A stretch of 18,857 bases of DNA, taken from Nitrospiraceae bacterium UBA6905 (lineage in GTDB: Bacteria; Nitrospirota; Thermodesulfovibrionia; Thermodesulfovibrionales; UBA6898). Made by a program: the position numbers and the translations under genes. Of the stretch, positions 6,177 to 13,661 are shown piece by piece (position 1 is the stretch's first letter; every line of letters begins with the position of its first letter). Under the pieces are notes generated by a model. That model ran no database searches and had not been told where the DNA came from. It was given only the letters and a program-made list of their open reading frames with translations. The stretch spans positions 1 to 18,857 of the forward strand of contig DKBH01000048.1 of the NCBI GenBank assembly GCA_002451165.1, in the 5' to 3' direction.

Positions 6177-6182
6177 TATAAT
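6177..6182 (+). promoter_or_regulatory. consensus -10 box of the division operon
   Basis: A perfect TATAAT at 6177-6182 lies eight bases before the ATG at 6191. A weak -35-like TCTTCA is at 6155-6160, 16 bases upstream. The inferred start site would fall at or next to the ATG, implying a leaderless or very short leader. AGGCAGG at 6183-6189 would otherwise be an unusually close ribosome site. Confidence 0.45.
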
Positions 6183-6190
6183 AGGCAGGT

Positions 6191-6640
6191 ATGCTCGTCG
6201 GTTATAACACCAATATATCCTACAAGGGCACGGTATATCACGTACAGACGGAAGACAGCGGGGTCAGGAATCCGCATGTTATAACCCTGCTGTATGACAA
6301 AGGCACGATCCTTGCCAGAAAAAAAACGAGCTATGCAGATATTGCTGATGCTCCCGACTTCGAGGAGAGGGTCAGGGAACTCATGAAAGCTCAGCATAAG
6401 ACGATGATCAAGGAACTGATCCACGGCAAACATACGGTGGCGCGGCAAAATCCTCCGTCTGCTCAGCTGCCTGCTGATGAGGCTGCGATCAGGGAGCCTG
6501 AAACAGCACCGGTACTGACCCCCTCGCCTGCAGCGGAACCCGATCCGGGACCGGCTCCGCCTCAGAATGGAATGGCCCAGATATCCCGGAGCCTCGACGA
6601 CATCCTCCTTGACTATATCCTCAGGCAAGAAGGCAGATAA
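6191..6640 (+). CDS. uncharacterised protein heading the ftsEX operon
   Basis: 149 residues in two parts. The N-terminal domain (about 1-80: GYNTNISYKGTVYHVQTEDSG, then ILARKKTSYADI and a basic ELMKAQHKTMIKEL helix) looks like a compact, conserved unit. I recall similar N-termini in hypothetical proteins of deltaproteobacteria and Nitrospirota but know no function. A Pro/Ala-rich disordered linker (about 87-128) leads to a short C-terminal helix, SRSLDDILLDYIL, which could be a docking peptide. There is no signal sequence, so it is probably cytoplasmic. Its TAA overlaps the ftsE ATG (TAATG), pointing to coupled translation and a possible role with FtsE or division. It follows a consensus -10 box and so seems to be the first gene of the operon. 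Confidence 0.75.
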   Translation: MLVGYNTNISYKGTVYHVQTEDSGVRNPHVITLLYDKGTILARKKTSYADIADAPDFEERVRELMKAQHKTMIKELIHGKHTVARQNPPSAQLPADEAAIREPETAPVLTPSPAAEPDPGPAPPQNGMAQISRSLDDILLDYILRQEGR

Positions 6641-7320
6641 TGGAACCTGCAGGCCCGATGATCCACTTCCAGAACGTCTCCAAGGAATACGAAAACCTGA
6701 CCGCACTGCATGATCTCACCTTCTCCGTCGAAAGGGGTGAGATGGTATTTCTGACCGGACCGAGCGGCTCTGGCAAGACAACCCTGCTCAAGCTCATCTA
6801 CGTTGCGGAGATGCCTGATCATGGCAGCATCACCATTGCAGGGTGGGATACCACAACGCTGCGCGAAGCGAGTATCCCGTTTATACGCCGCAACATTGGC
6901 GTCGTCTTTCAGGATTTTCGCCTCCTTGACAACAGAAATGTCTTCGAGAACGTCTCCCTTGCCCTGCGGATCCGGGGTGTGGGGGAGCGGGAGATTAAAT
7001 CGCGGGTAGCCGATGCCCTCAAGACCGTCAATCTCCGGCACAAGGCAGACAGTTACCCCCGAAGGCTTTCGGGAGGAGAACAGCAGCGCGTCGTCATAGC
7101 AAGGGCCATTGTTGCAGAACCCACGGTCCTGCTTGCTGATGAACCCACCGGGAACCTTGATTCTGAAACGGCAGAGGGCGTCATGCGGACGTTCAAGGAT
7201 ATCCATGCAAAAGGAACCACAATCCTTGTCGCTACGCATAACCGCGATCTGTACCGCAATTCGGGAAAACGGATCTTCCGGCTTCATGGCGGGGCCCTGG
7301 TGGGCGAAGAGGTCTGCTGA
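6640..7320 (+). CDS. ftsE: cell division ATP-binding protein FtsE
   Basis: Cytoplasmic ABC ATPase that pairs with FtsX at the septum and powers activation of peptidoglycan hydrolysis. The 226 residues carry Walker A GPSGSGKT (40-47), a Q-loop FQDFRLL, the signature LSGGEQQR, Walker B VLLADEPTGNLD and the H-loop VATHN, all intact. Length and sequence (VFQDFRLLDNRNVFENV) are typical of FtsE rather than of a LolD exporter, and adjacency to ftsX confirms it. The ATG at 6640 overlaps the previous stop (TAATG). An in-frame ATG at 6658, starting MIHFQNVSKEY, matches usual FtsE N-termini better and has GCAGG just upstream, so the true start may be 18 bases further in. Confidence 0.95.
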   Translation: MEPAGPMIHFQNVSKEYENLTALHDLTFSVERGEMVFLTGPSGSGKTTLLKLIYVAEMPDHGSITIAGWDTTTLREASIPFIRRNIGVVFQDFRLLDNRNVFENVSLALRIRGVGEREIKSRVADALKTVNLRHKADSYPRRLSGGEQQRVVIARAIVAEPTVLLADEPTGNLDSETAEGVMRTFKDIHAKGTTILVATHNRDLYRNSGKRIFRLHGGALVGEEVC

Positions 7321-8195
7321 TGGCCGCTCCCTATGCAGTCAAACTCGCGCTCCAGAGCCTTAAAAAGGACAAGTGGATCAACCTTCTGTCCATGCTCACG
7401 ATTTTCTCAGGTCTCTTCATCTTCAGCCTCAGCTATCTTATTTTCTACAACGTCGAGGCCGCGACGCGAAACCTTCCTGAGAAGTTCTCTCTTGTCCTGT
7501 ACCTTGAGGACAACCTCACTCGGGATAACATAGATGAAGTGATGGCGTCGGTCAGATCACGTCGTGAAGTTGCCGCGGCAACCTATATATCCAAAGAGGA
7601 AGCATTCAGAGAATTGAAGGCCACGCTCAAAAACTCCCAGTATGTTCTGGAAGGGATCGATGACAACCCGCTCCCTGACTCTATCGAGGTGAAGCTCCGC
7701 AAGGATGCCATGAGCTCTGAACCGGTACGGAAGCTCGCCGAGACGGCAAAAAAAATAAAGGGGGTTAGTGAAGTGGATTATGGGGAGAAATTTCTCTCCA
7801 CGCTGCATGATATCAGGAAGGGGGTCCGCATCGTCGGCATAATCCTCGCCTCCCTGCTCTCCATCGGCGTCGTCTTTGTCTGTTACAGCACCGTAAAGAT
7901 CCTCTTTTACCGCAGAAACGATGAGATCGAGACCTTCAAGCTTCTCGGCGCCACCAAAAGTTTTATCCGGGCGCCGTTTCTCATAGAGGGGGCAGTGATA
8001 GGCGCATCCGGAGGTATGGTGAGCCTTGCGGCCCTGTATGTTCTGCAGCATTTTGTGATATTCAGAATGGCGGCTGAAGTGCCGGTCTTCAGGACGATGC
8101 TCTTTCCTGCGGATTTTTTTCTGTCCCTTCCCCTGATCGGGATGTTCCTTGGTATCTCGGGAGCCGTGATCGCTCTGGGAAGACTCAAGTTCTGA
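7320..8195 (+). CDS. ftsX: cell division permease-like protein FtsX
   Basis: Inner-membrane partner of FtsE that passes the ATPase signal to a periplasmic amidase activator. The 291 residues show a short cytoplasmic N-terminus and a first membrane segment around 20-45. A periplasmic domain of about 120 residues follows (ATYISKEEAFRELK is typical). Three further hydrophobic segments lie near 172-195, 222-245 and 263-287. The cytoplasmic motif ETFKLLGATKSFIRAPFLIEG between segments 2 and 3 is characteristic of FtsX. It starts at ATG 7320 inside the ftsE stop (TGATG) and its own stop overlaps the next gene in the same way, so ftsE, ftsX and the EnvC-like gene are translationally linked. Confidence 0.95.
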   Translation: MAAPYAVKLALQSLKKDKWINLLSMLTIFSGLFIFSLSYLIFYNVEAATRNLPEKFSLVLYLEDNLTRDNIDEVMASVRSRREVAAATYISKEEAFRELKATLKNSQYVLEGIDDNPLPDSIEVKLRKDAMSSEPVRKLAETAKKIKGVSEVDYGEKFLSTLHDIRKGVRIVGIILASLLSIGVVFVCYSTVKILFYRRNDEIETFKLLGATKSFIRAPFLIEGAVIGASGGMVSLAALYVLQHFVIFRMAAEVPVFRTMLFPADFFLSLPLIGMFLGISGAVIALGRLKF

Positions 8196-9331
8196 TGTAC
8201 CTTGCTGCCGTACTGATCGTCGCCCTTCTCTGCCCTTCCCTCTCCGCAGCAGCCTCCACTTCACCGGAACAGGAATATAAGAAACTCCAGGGACGACTTG
8301 CCGAGGAGAAGAAAAAATTGGGAGCTGCACATGCGCGCGAGCGTTCTGTCTTGAATGAACTTGACAACGTCAATATGAAGCTCACGAGGGTCGAGGAGGA
8401 CCTGAGGAAGTCGCGCACGAGACTGCTGCAGACCGAAGCTGCTATTGAACAGTCCACCAGGAACATCACGCAGACCAAAAACACTATCGACCGGCAGCGG
8501 AACTGGATCAGGAGAAAACTCAGGAGCATGAACCGCCTCGGATACGGCGGCGATACCCTCGTTCAGATCCTGAGCGCTGAAAACGTTTCCCAGCTCATGC
8601 GCATATGGAAATATCTCGAACATTTGGCCCGCTATGAACACGATATCATGAAGGAGTACGAAGAGAATCTCCGGAAACAGGAAGAGGAGAAAAAAAAGCT
8701 GGAACGCCTCCGGTCTGAGCTGAAAGTAAGGGAACAAAAGGTCAGAGCTGAGGAGAACAAACTGGTCGAGGTAAAGAAGGAAAAAGATGACATCCTGGAT
8801 GCTGTCCGAAAAGAGAAAGTCACACGGCAGCGCATGGTTTCCGAACTGAGTGAAGCTTCGCGCAGGCTGCTTGAAATCATCAGGGAGTCGGCGCAGACCG
8901 ATGATTACGCAGGGAAAGGCTTTACCCAGCTTAAGGGAAGGCTCATTTGGCCTTCTGAAGGCAGGCTAGCAATCCCCTACGGGTCACAAAAAGACCCCCG
9001 GTTCGACACGCCGGTCTTCAGGAACGGCATCCATATACAGACCGATGTGGCTGCCGATGCACGGTCTGTATATGGGGGCAAAGTGATCTTTGCGGAATGG
9101 TTCAAGGGGTTCGGCCAGCTTATCATTATTAACCATGGAGGCGGCTACCATACGCTGTATGGCAACCTTTCCGAGCTTTTTTCGAAGGTTGGCGATATAA
9201 TAAGAGAGAATCAGGTGATAGGAAAAGTAGGAACCTTGGGCGTTATTAATGCCCCGGGAATTTACTTTGAGATCAGATACAAAGGCAAACCACTTGACCC
9301 GACGCAATGGTTAAGGAAAAAGAAGCGATAG
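8195..9331 (+). CDS. EnvC-like murein hydrolase activator (coiled coil plus degenerate LytM/M23 domain)
   Basis: Periplasmic activator of cell-wall amidases, expected to be held by FtsX. The 378 residues start with a signal peptide (MYLAAVLIVALLCPSLSAAA). Long coiled-coil regions follow, about 25-105 and 150-232, flanking an EnvC-like helical segment SMNRLGYGGDTLVQILSAEN (111-130). The C-terminal M23/LytM fold is at about 250-375. The zinc ligands of active M23 enzymes look lost: the usual GxDI aspartate is replaced in NGIHI (His280), the T.YAHL histidine is replaced in TLYGNL, and the HLHFE histidines are replaced in GIYFEI. This matches EnvC, which activates amidases instead of cutting peptidoglycan. 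ATG 8195 overlaps the ftsX stop (TGATG). Confidence 0.9.
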   Translation: MYLAAVLIVALLCPSLSAAASTSPEQEYKKLQGRLAEEKKKLGAAHARERSVLNELDNVNMKLTRVEEDLRKSRTRLLQTEAAIEQSTRNITQTKNTIDRQRNWIRRKLRSMNRLGYGGDTLVQILSAENVSQLMRIWKYLEHLARYEHDIMKEYEENLRKQEEEKKKLERLRSELKVREQKVRAEENKLVEVKKEKDDILDAVRKEKVTRQRMVSELSEASRRLLEIIRESAQTDDYAGKGFTQLKGRLIWPSEGRLAIPYGSQKDPRFDTPVFRNGIHIQTDVAADARSVYGGKVIFAEWFKGFGQLIIINHGGGYHTLYGNLSELFSKVGDIIRENQVIGKVGTLGVINAPGIYFEIRYKGKPLDPTQWLRKKKR

Positions 9332-9350
9332 TGCAGGAGGTTATAGTTTC

Positions 9351-10649
9351 ATGCTGAAGGTAAAGAAGCAGACGGTAATCGTATTTATTCTCATTCTCAC
9401 GGTGGCAACCAGCGGGGTGCTGATCGGGAGGCTTTCGGTCTCGAGCGTGAGCGCCGAAGGAGAAGGATACGAGGACCTCAGGACGTTTACGGAAGTCCTG
9501 TCCATGGTAAAGAGACATTATGTGGAGGAGGTCAATTCAAAGGACCTTATCTACGGTGCGATCAAGGGAATGCTCAACTCGCTCGATCCCCACTCTTCGT
9601 TTATGACCGCCGAGGGGTACAAGGAGATGCAGGTCGAGACCAAAGGTGAGTTCGGCGGCATTGGCATCCAGATCGGCATGAAAGATAATGTGCTCACGGT
9701 CATCGCTCCTATTGACGATACACCTGCCGCGCGGGCCGGCGTTAAGGCTGCTGACAAAATCATAAAGATTGACGGCGTTTCCACCCATAACATGACCCTG
9801 CAGGACGCGGTAGCGAAAATGAGGGGCACGCCGAAGACATCTGTTACGATCAGCATCATGCGGGAGGGCTGGAAGGACCTGAAAGACTTCAAACTCATCC
9901 GCGAGATTATCAAGATCAAGAGCGTAAAATCAAAGATCCTCGAAGAGGGCATCGGCTACATAAAGCTTACCCAGTTCCAGGAGCAGTCTTCTGCTGACCT
10001 GTCCGCCGCCATCGCAAAACTGAAGGATGAAAAGATCTCGTCTCTCATTTTGGACCTGAGGAACGATCCGGGCGGTCTGCTGAACAGCGCCATAGATGTC
10101 ACGAGCCAGTTCCTGCCAAAAGGGAAGCTCGTTGTCTATACGAAGACACGCAGCGGAGAAAAACAGGAGTTCTTTACGAACAACGGCGACTATTTTACCC
10201 TTCCGATGATTGTTCTGGTGAACCAGGGCAGCGCCAGCGCCTCAGAAATAGTGGCTGGTGCGCTCAAGGACTGGAACAGGGCCGTTATCCTCGGTGCGAT
10301 AACGTTCGGCAAGGGATCGGTCCAGACCGTGATTCCACTCAGCGACGGCTCGGGGCTCAGGCTCACCACGGCAAAATACTATACCCCTAAAGGACGTTCT
10401 ATTCAGGGTACCGGTATCACGCCGGATATCGTGGTCAAGCTCGAGGCCAAGAATGGTGAAAAAGAGCATCCTGTCGTCAGGGAAAAAGACCTTGAGCGCC
10501 ATCTGAGGAACGAACAGTCTGAAATGAAGGAAGAAGAGAAGGAAACGGCGCCTATGGAGGTGGACGAGAAAGACGACATTCAGCTGCAGCGTGCTGTGGA
10601 TATTCTCAAGACCTGGAACGTCTTCAAGGAAATACCCAAGGCATCATAA
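9351..10649 (+). CDS. ctpA: S41-family C-terminal processing protease (CtpA type)
   Basis: Exported serine protease that degrades or trims periplasmic proteins from the C-terminus, including cell-wall hydrolases and their regulators in several bacteria. The 432 residues comprise an N-terminal signal or anchor helix (8-26), a helical region with SLDPHSSFM (77-85), a PDZ domain (about 100-172, FGGIGIQIG) and the S41 core. The catalytic dyad is Ser296 in NQGSASASEIVAGAL and Lys321 in TFGKGSVQT, 25 residues apart as in the family. The C-terminal tail (about 367-410) is highly charged. AGGAGG at 9335-9340 precedes ATG 9351 by ten bases, a separate ribosome site unlike the overlapping starts upstream. 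It is probably the last gene of the ftsEX operon. Confidence 0.95.
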   Translation: MLKVKKQTVIVFILILTVATSGVLIGRLSVSSVSAEGEGYEDLRTFTEVLSMVKRHYVEEVNSKDLIYGAIKGMLNSLDPHSSFMTAEGYKEMQVETKGEFGGIGIQIGMKDNVLTVIAPIDDTPAARAGVKAADKIIKIDGVSTHNMTLQDAVAKMRGTPKTSVTISIMREGWKDLKDFKLIREIIKIKSVKSKILEEGIGYIKLTQFQEQSSADLSAAIAKLKDEKISSLILDLRNDPGGLLNSAIDVTSQFLPKGKLVVYTKTRSGEKQEFFTNNGDYFTLPMIVLVNQGSASASEIVAGALKDWNRAVILGAITFGKGSVQTVIPLSDGSGLRLTTAKYYTPKGRSIQGTGITPDIVVKLEAKNGEKEHPVVREKDLERHLRNEQSEMKEEEKETAPMEVDEKDDIQLQRAVDILKTWNVFKEIPKAS

Positions 10650-10671
10650 CGACCGTCATCAGTCACGGGTG

Positions 10672-10716
10672 ATCAGTGTCAGGAAGAACAGGAAAGTCGA
10701 TCTCTCCGACACTGAT
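10672..10716. repeat. 9-bp inverted repeat between ctpA and the exonuclease gene
   Basis: ATCAGTGTC at 10672-10680 is perfectly complementary to GACACTGAT at 10708-10716 across a 27-base loop. Related fragments flank it: ATCAGT at 10658-10663 and CACTGA near 10729. No T-run follows, so it is not a standard terminator. It may be a remnant of a dispersed repeat or a regulator site for the gene starting at 10739. Confidence 0.55.
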
Positions 10717-10738
10717 TGCCGCCACCAAACACTGACGC

Positions 10739-11419
10739 ATGTTACGGATCATTTTTGATATAGAGACCGCAGGAAAAAACTTCGATCATCTTGAACCTGC
10801 CGTGCAGGAGTACCTCCTGAGATGGGCCGAAACCGACGAAGATAAGAAGGAGGTGCGCGAGAGTCTTTCGTTCTACCCGCTGACAGCAGAGATCATCGTC
10901 ATAGGCATGTATGACCCGGATAAGAACAAAGGCTTCATCTTCTTTCAGAATAACGCAGACCCCCTCCTACCCTTTACCGAAGACGATATGCAGTATGAGA
11001 CCGGAACTGAAGAGGAGATCATCCGGAAGTTCTGGGACGTGGTTCGAGGATACAAACAGTTCATAACATTCAATGGCCGGGGTTTTGACTGCCCCTTTAT
11101 CCTGATTCGATCGGCTGTGCACAAGATCAGACCCCTGCGGGACCTTATGCCGAACCGCTATGGTGAAACGCACATAGACCTTTTCGACCAACTGTCCTTT
11201 TATGGCGCAACCCGCAGGAAGTTCAGCCTCGACATGTGGTGTAGGACATTCGGGATAAAAAGTCCGAAGAGTGAGGGCATTACCGGATATGAAGTGAAGG
11301 ACCTTTTCATGGCAGGGAAATATCTTGATATTGCGCGCTACTGTGCGGGAGATCTGAAGGCCACGGCCGAACTGCTCTCGGTCTGGCAGACCTATATCCG
11401 CATCCCGGCTACCCGATAG
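10739..11419 (+). CDS. DEDDy 3'-5' exonuclease (PolB exonuclease-like, RNase H fold)
   Basis: Predicted cytoplasmic stand-alone exonuclease related to the proofreading domain of family B DNA polymerases. In 226 residues the three exonuclease motifs are visible: Exo I FDIETAG (Asp7, Glu9), Exo II FNGRGFDCPFI (Asp117) and Exo III YCAGDLKAT (Tyr201, Asp205), which places it in the DEDDy class. A conserved HIDLFDQLSFYG segment lies at 145-156, with KFSLDMWCRTFGI just after it. No polymerase domain is attached. Its target, DNA or RNA, is unknown. The gene lies downstream of ctpA after an 89-base gap containing an inverted repeat, so it may be transcribed separately. It converges with the minus-strand kinase gene ending at 11531. 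Confidence 0.88.
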   Translation: MLRIIFDIETAGKNFDHLEPAVQEYLLRWAETDEDKKEVRESLSFYPLTAEIIVIGMYDPDKNKGFIFFQNNADPLLPFTEDDMQYETGTEEEIIRKFWDVVRGYKQFITFNGRGFDCPFILIRSAVHKIRPLRDLMPNRYGETHIDLFDQLSFYGATRRKFSLDMWCRTFGIKSPKSEGITGYEVKDLFMAGKYLDIARYCAGDLKATAELLSVWQTYIRIPATR

Positions 11420-11530
11420 CTCGTCAATGCAGCGTATTCTCCCGTATTTTTCCCTAAATGCCTTTTCAGCGGCAGATCCTGACGAGGGCATAATTTCGAC
11501 AGCAGGCCGTGCCAGAACGATGCGGCGATG

Positions 11531-12613
11531 CTATGAGAGGTATGCATTGACACCGTCCACCTCAAACCTGTCTGAGGACAAAACATTTTCTGCAAACCGG
11601 AATATCCGTCGGCGTCCATCATCGCCCAGTTCAGGATAAAAGACAGGATTGGCAACAACAACCGCCCGGAACGCAAAGAAAGGGGCCACTACCCTTGTAA
11701 TCTCGTTGTCACCTGCGGCAATGATATAATCGTTGAAGAAACGTTTCAGGCCTTCAAGATAGGGCCCGCGTACCTCGCCGTGGTTCATGATCGAAAAGAA
11801 GATATAGTTGATTGCAAGGGCCGTGATGTCGTCGGCAGGCTCTCCCCAGGGTCCCCTGCTCCGGTCCAATAAGACAAAATCTACAGCGTCTGTTGCTCCC
11901 TTTGCCTTTTGCCCGCTGCCGTTAACCTCTTTAAACCATATATTGCCGGGGTGAAAGTCACCGTGAATCTGGGAGAGCCGCTCGAACTTTGGCTTGAGCC
12001 GATATATCCAATCAACAGCATCCTTGACAATACCGGCCATTTCCTCGTAGGGCAGCGTACCTTCCGGGTACATATCAAGAACGCCCATAAGGCATTCACC
12101 GTGGCCCACAGTATCCCTCAGTTTTCTCCAGTACAGCGTCTTTGAAGACTTTTTCACCGCGTGTATCTGGGCAAGATAGGCTGCCAGAGCCCCTATCTTT
12201 GCCTTATCGCCTTCTTCGAGGACCTTTTTGGCGGCAAACCCTTTCAGGTCGTGGAAATAATCCCTTCCGTCGACCTTCTCCATCATGAGGTAGTATTCTT
12301 TTCCGCCGCCTATGGACTTCACCGTCCCATCGACCATCTCCGCAAGCACATCGACAGCCCTCACGTGGTTAGGGAGTTTTGCGTATTCATCGAGGTCCAG
12401 AAGGAAGACCGCTGCACGGTCCGCAGGATAATCATGACCGAATCCTTCGGGCAGCAGGGATTTGATCACATAGGTCTGCAGCCCCTCAACCGTCTGCATC
12501 TCGACGAGAAACCCTGACCCCTGTACACCCGAACCGAGTTTCCTGATATCCACATGCCGGGCGCTCGGGTACTCTCTGAGAATGTAGGACTTTATCGCTT
12601 CTTCATTGATCAT
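11531..12613 (-). CDS. APH-fold phosphotransferase family kinase
   Basis: A 360-residue protein of the aminoglycoside phosphotransferase/choline kinase fold. Lys51 in YVIKSLLP is the likely nucleotide-binding lysine. The catalytic loop is IHGDFHPGNIWF (Asp219, Asn224), and the metal-binding Asp250 lies in VLLDRSRGPWGEPADD, which replaces the more usual IDFE motif. The substrate is unknown: the superfamily covers aminoglycosides, choline, homoserine and methylthioribose. With chromosomal placement beside uvrC and a PfkB kinase, small-metabolite phosphorylation is more likely than drug resistance. ATG 12613 is the first usable start, since an in-frame TGA lies two codons upstream, and no Shine-Dalgarno precedes it. 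It overlaps by 11 bases a 25-codon ORF with a strong ribosome site, which probably drives its translation. Confidence 0.85.
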   Translation of the reverse strand: MINEEAIKSYILREYPSARHVDIRKLGSGVQGSGFLVEMQTVEGLQTYVIKSLLPEGFGHDYPADRAAVFLLDLDEYAKLPNHVRAVDVLAEMVDGTVKSIGGGKEYYLMMEKVDGRDYFHDLKGFAAKKVLEEGDKAKIGALAAYLAQIHAVKKSSKTLYWRKLRDTVGHGECLMGVLDMYPEGTLPYEEMAGIVKDAVDWIYRLKPKFERLSQIHGDFHPGNIWFKEVNGSGQKAKGATDAVDFVLLDRSRGPWGEPADDITALAINYIFFSIMNHGEVRGPYLEGLKRFFNDYIIAAGDNEITRVVAPFFAFRAVVVANPVFYPELGDDGRRRIFRFAENVLSSDRFEVDGVNAYLS

Positions 12614-12680
12614 AGCTCATGTGTACGATTGGAAAGAGTCCCTCAGGCAGATAGCCGGTCTTCAGATAGACATCTGTCAT
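12603..12680 (-). CDS. possible 25-codon leader ORF coupled to the APH-fold kinase
   Basis: On the minus strand, GGGGAGGT lies directly ahead of ATG 12680, which opens a 25-residue frame (MTDVYLKTGYLPEGLFPIVH...) ending at TGA 12603. The stop lies 11 bases inside the kinase gene in another frame. The kinase has no ribosome site of its own, so ribosomes finishing this ORF could restart on ATG 12613. It may be a translational-coupling leader or a tiny protein; no family is recognised. Confidence 0.45.
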   Translation of the reverse strand: MTDVYLKTGYLPEGLFPIVHMSYDQ

Positions 12681-12731
12681 GACCTCCCCGCCTGTAAACC
12701 TGCTTATTCCGGCTATGGGGCCGCCTTCCTG

Positions 12732-13661
12732 CTATTCCCCGAAGTTCTCCTGAAAACGCAGCTGAAATCCTTCGGCAGTGAAGCGGTGCTCCTGTGTGCC
12801 GTATTTCTCTACCGCATAGGCGGCGGCTACCGCGCCCATCTTCGCAGCCGTTGCGATGTCAAGCTTCAGGGACAGTCCCCTGAGCAGCCCTGCCCGATAG
12901 GCATCACCCGCGCCCGTCGGGTCCCGGACCTCTGAAACCTTGACTGCGGGTATGGGGGTATCCTTTCCATCCCTGCTGATACGCGATCCCTTGTCCCCGA
13001 GCGTCGTTATGATCGTATCGGTCAATGCCAGAAGGCGTGAGCGGCTCAGACCGGTCATCTTCATGACGACCTCAAGCTCGTAGTCATTGGTGATCAGCAG
13101 GAGGGAGCCTCTAAGCCAGTCCCTGAGCTGCGCACCCGTCCAGAGCGTCAACGACTGGCCGGGATCGCAGATAAAGGGTATCCCCCTCTCCCTGCACTGC
13201 GCCGCATATCCCATCATGTCCTCAAGGTTCCCCGGTGCTATCAGCATGATCGTATCAGCCGGACCGGCGACGCTCAGATCATAACGGGTCGCCCTCTTCA
13301 TAGCGCCGGGATTAAACCCCGTGATCTGGTTGTCGGACTTATCCGTCGTGATATAGGCGCCTGCAGTGAATTCATCCGGGACGATCTCGATCCCTTCCAC
13401 TGCAAGGCCATTCTGCTCGAGCCATGCAAAGTACGGGGTATAATCCTTGCCGATCGCAGCTATAATGACCGGTCGCTCCCCGAGCAGACCGAGTGAGTAG
13501 GCAATATTGCCTGCCGTGCCGCCGAATTTTTCGGTCAGGCTCGTAACATTAAAACAGACATTGAGGACATGGATCTTGTCGGGGAGTATATAGTCGGAAA
13601 AAGAACCCGGGAAATCCATGATCCGGTCGTACGCCAGCGAACCTGAAATATAGATGCTCAT
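12732..13661 (-). CDS. PfkB-family carbohydrate/nucleoside kinase, adenosine kinase-like
   Basis: Cytoplasmic ribokinase-fold kinase of 309 residues. The N-terminal GSLAYDRIMDFPGSF with a following HVLNVCFNV stretch, then FGGTAGNIAYSLGLLG (46-61), resembles bacterial PfkB proteins annotated as adenosine kinases. The C-terminal anion hole and catalytic base are in DPTGAGDAYRAGLLRGL (Asp253). NPGAM near 117-121 and TNDYE near 191-195 are also typical of this group. Adenosine to AMP is therefore a reasonable guess, and adenine salvage genes lie 4 kb away, but ribose or another sugar cannot be excluded. ATG 13661 overlaps the uvrC stop (ATGA), so the two genes are translationally coupled. It is followed after 51 bases by the possible leader ORF at 12603-12680. 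Confidence 0.86.
   Translation of the reverse strand: MSIYISGSLAYDRIMDFPGSFSDYILPDKIHVLNVCFNVTSLTEKFGGTAGNIAYSLGLLGERPVIIAAIGKDYTPYFAWLEQNGLAVEGIEIVPDEFTAGAYITTDKSDNQITGFNPGAMKRATRYDLSVAGPADTIMLIAPGNLEDMMGYAAQCRERGIPFICDPGQSLTLWTGAQLRDWLRGSLLLITNDYELEVVMKMTGLSRSRLLALTDTIITTLGDKGSRISRDGKDTPIPAVKVSEVRDPTGAGDAYRAGLLRGLSLKLDIATAAKMGAVAAAYAVEKYGTQEHRFTAEGFQLRFQENFGE

Noticed and set aside
6613..7287. 224-codon open frame on the minus strand
   Set aside because: It is fully antisense to ftsE, whose motifs are all intact; codon bias of the real gene keeps this frame open.
7557..8330. 257-codon open frame on the minus strand
   Set aside because: It lies antisense to ftsX and the start of the EnvC-like gene, both certain. 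Its translation is low-complexity and matches nothing recognisable, so it is a shadow.
11420..11530. Terminator between the convergent exonuclease and kinase genes
   Set aside because: The only inverted repeat (CTCGTCA at 11420-11426 with TGACGAG at 11480-11486) has a 53-base loop and no suitable T-run.
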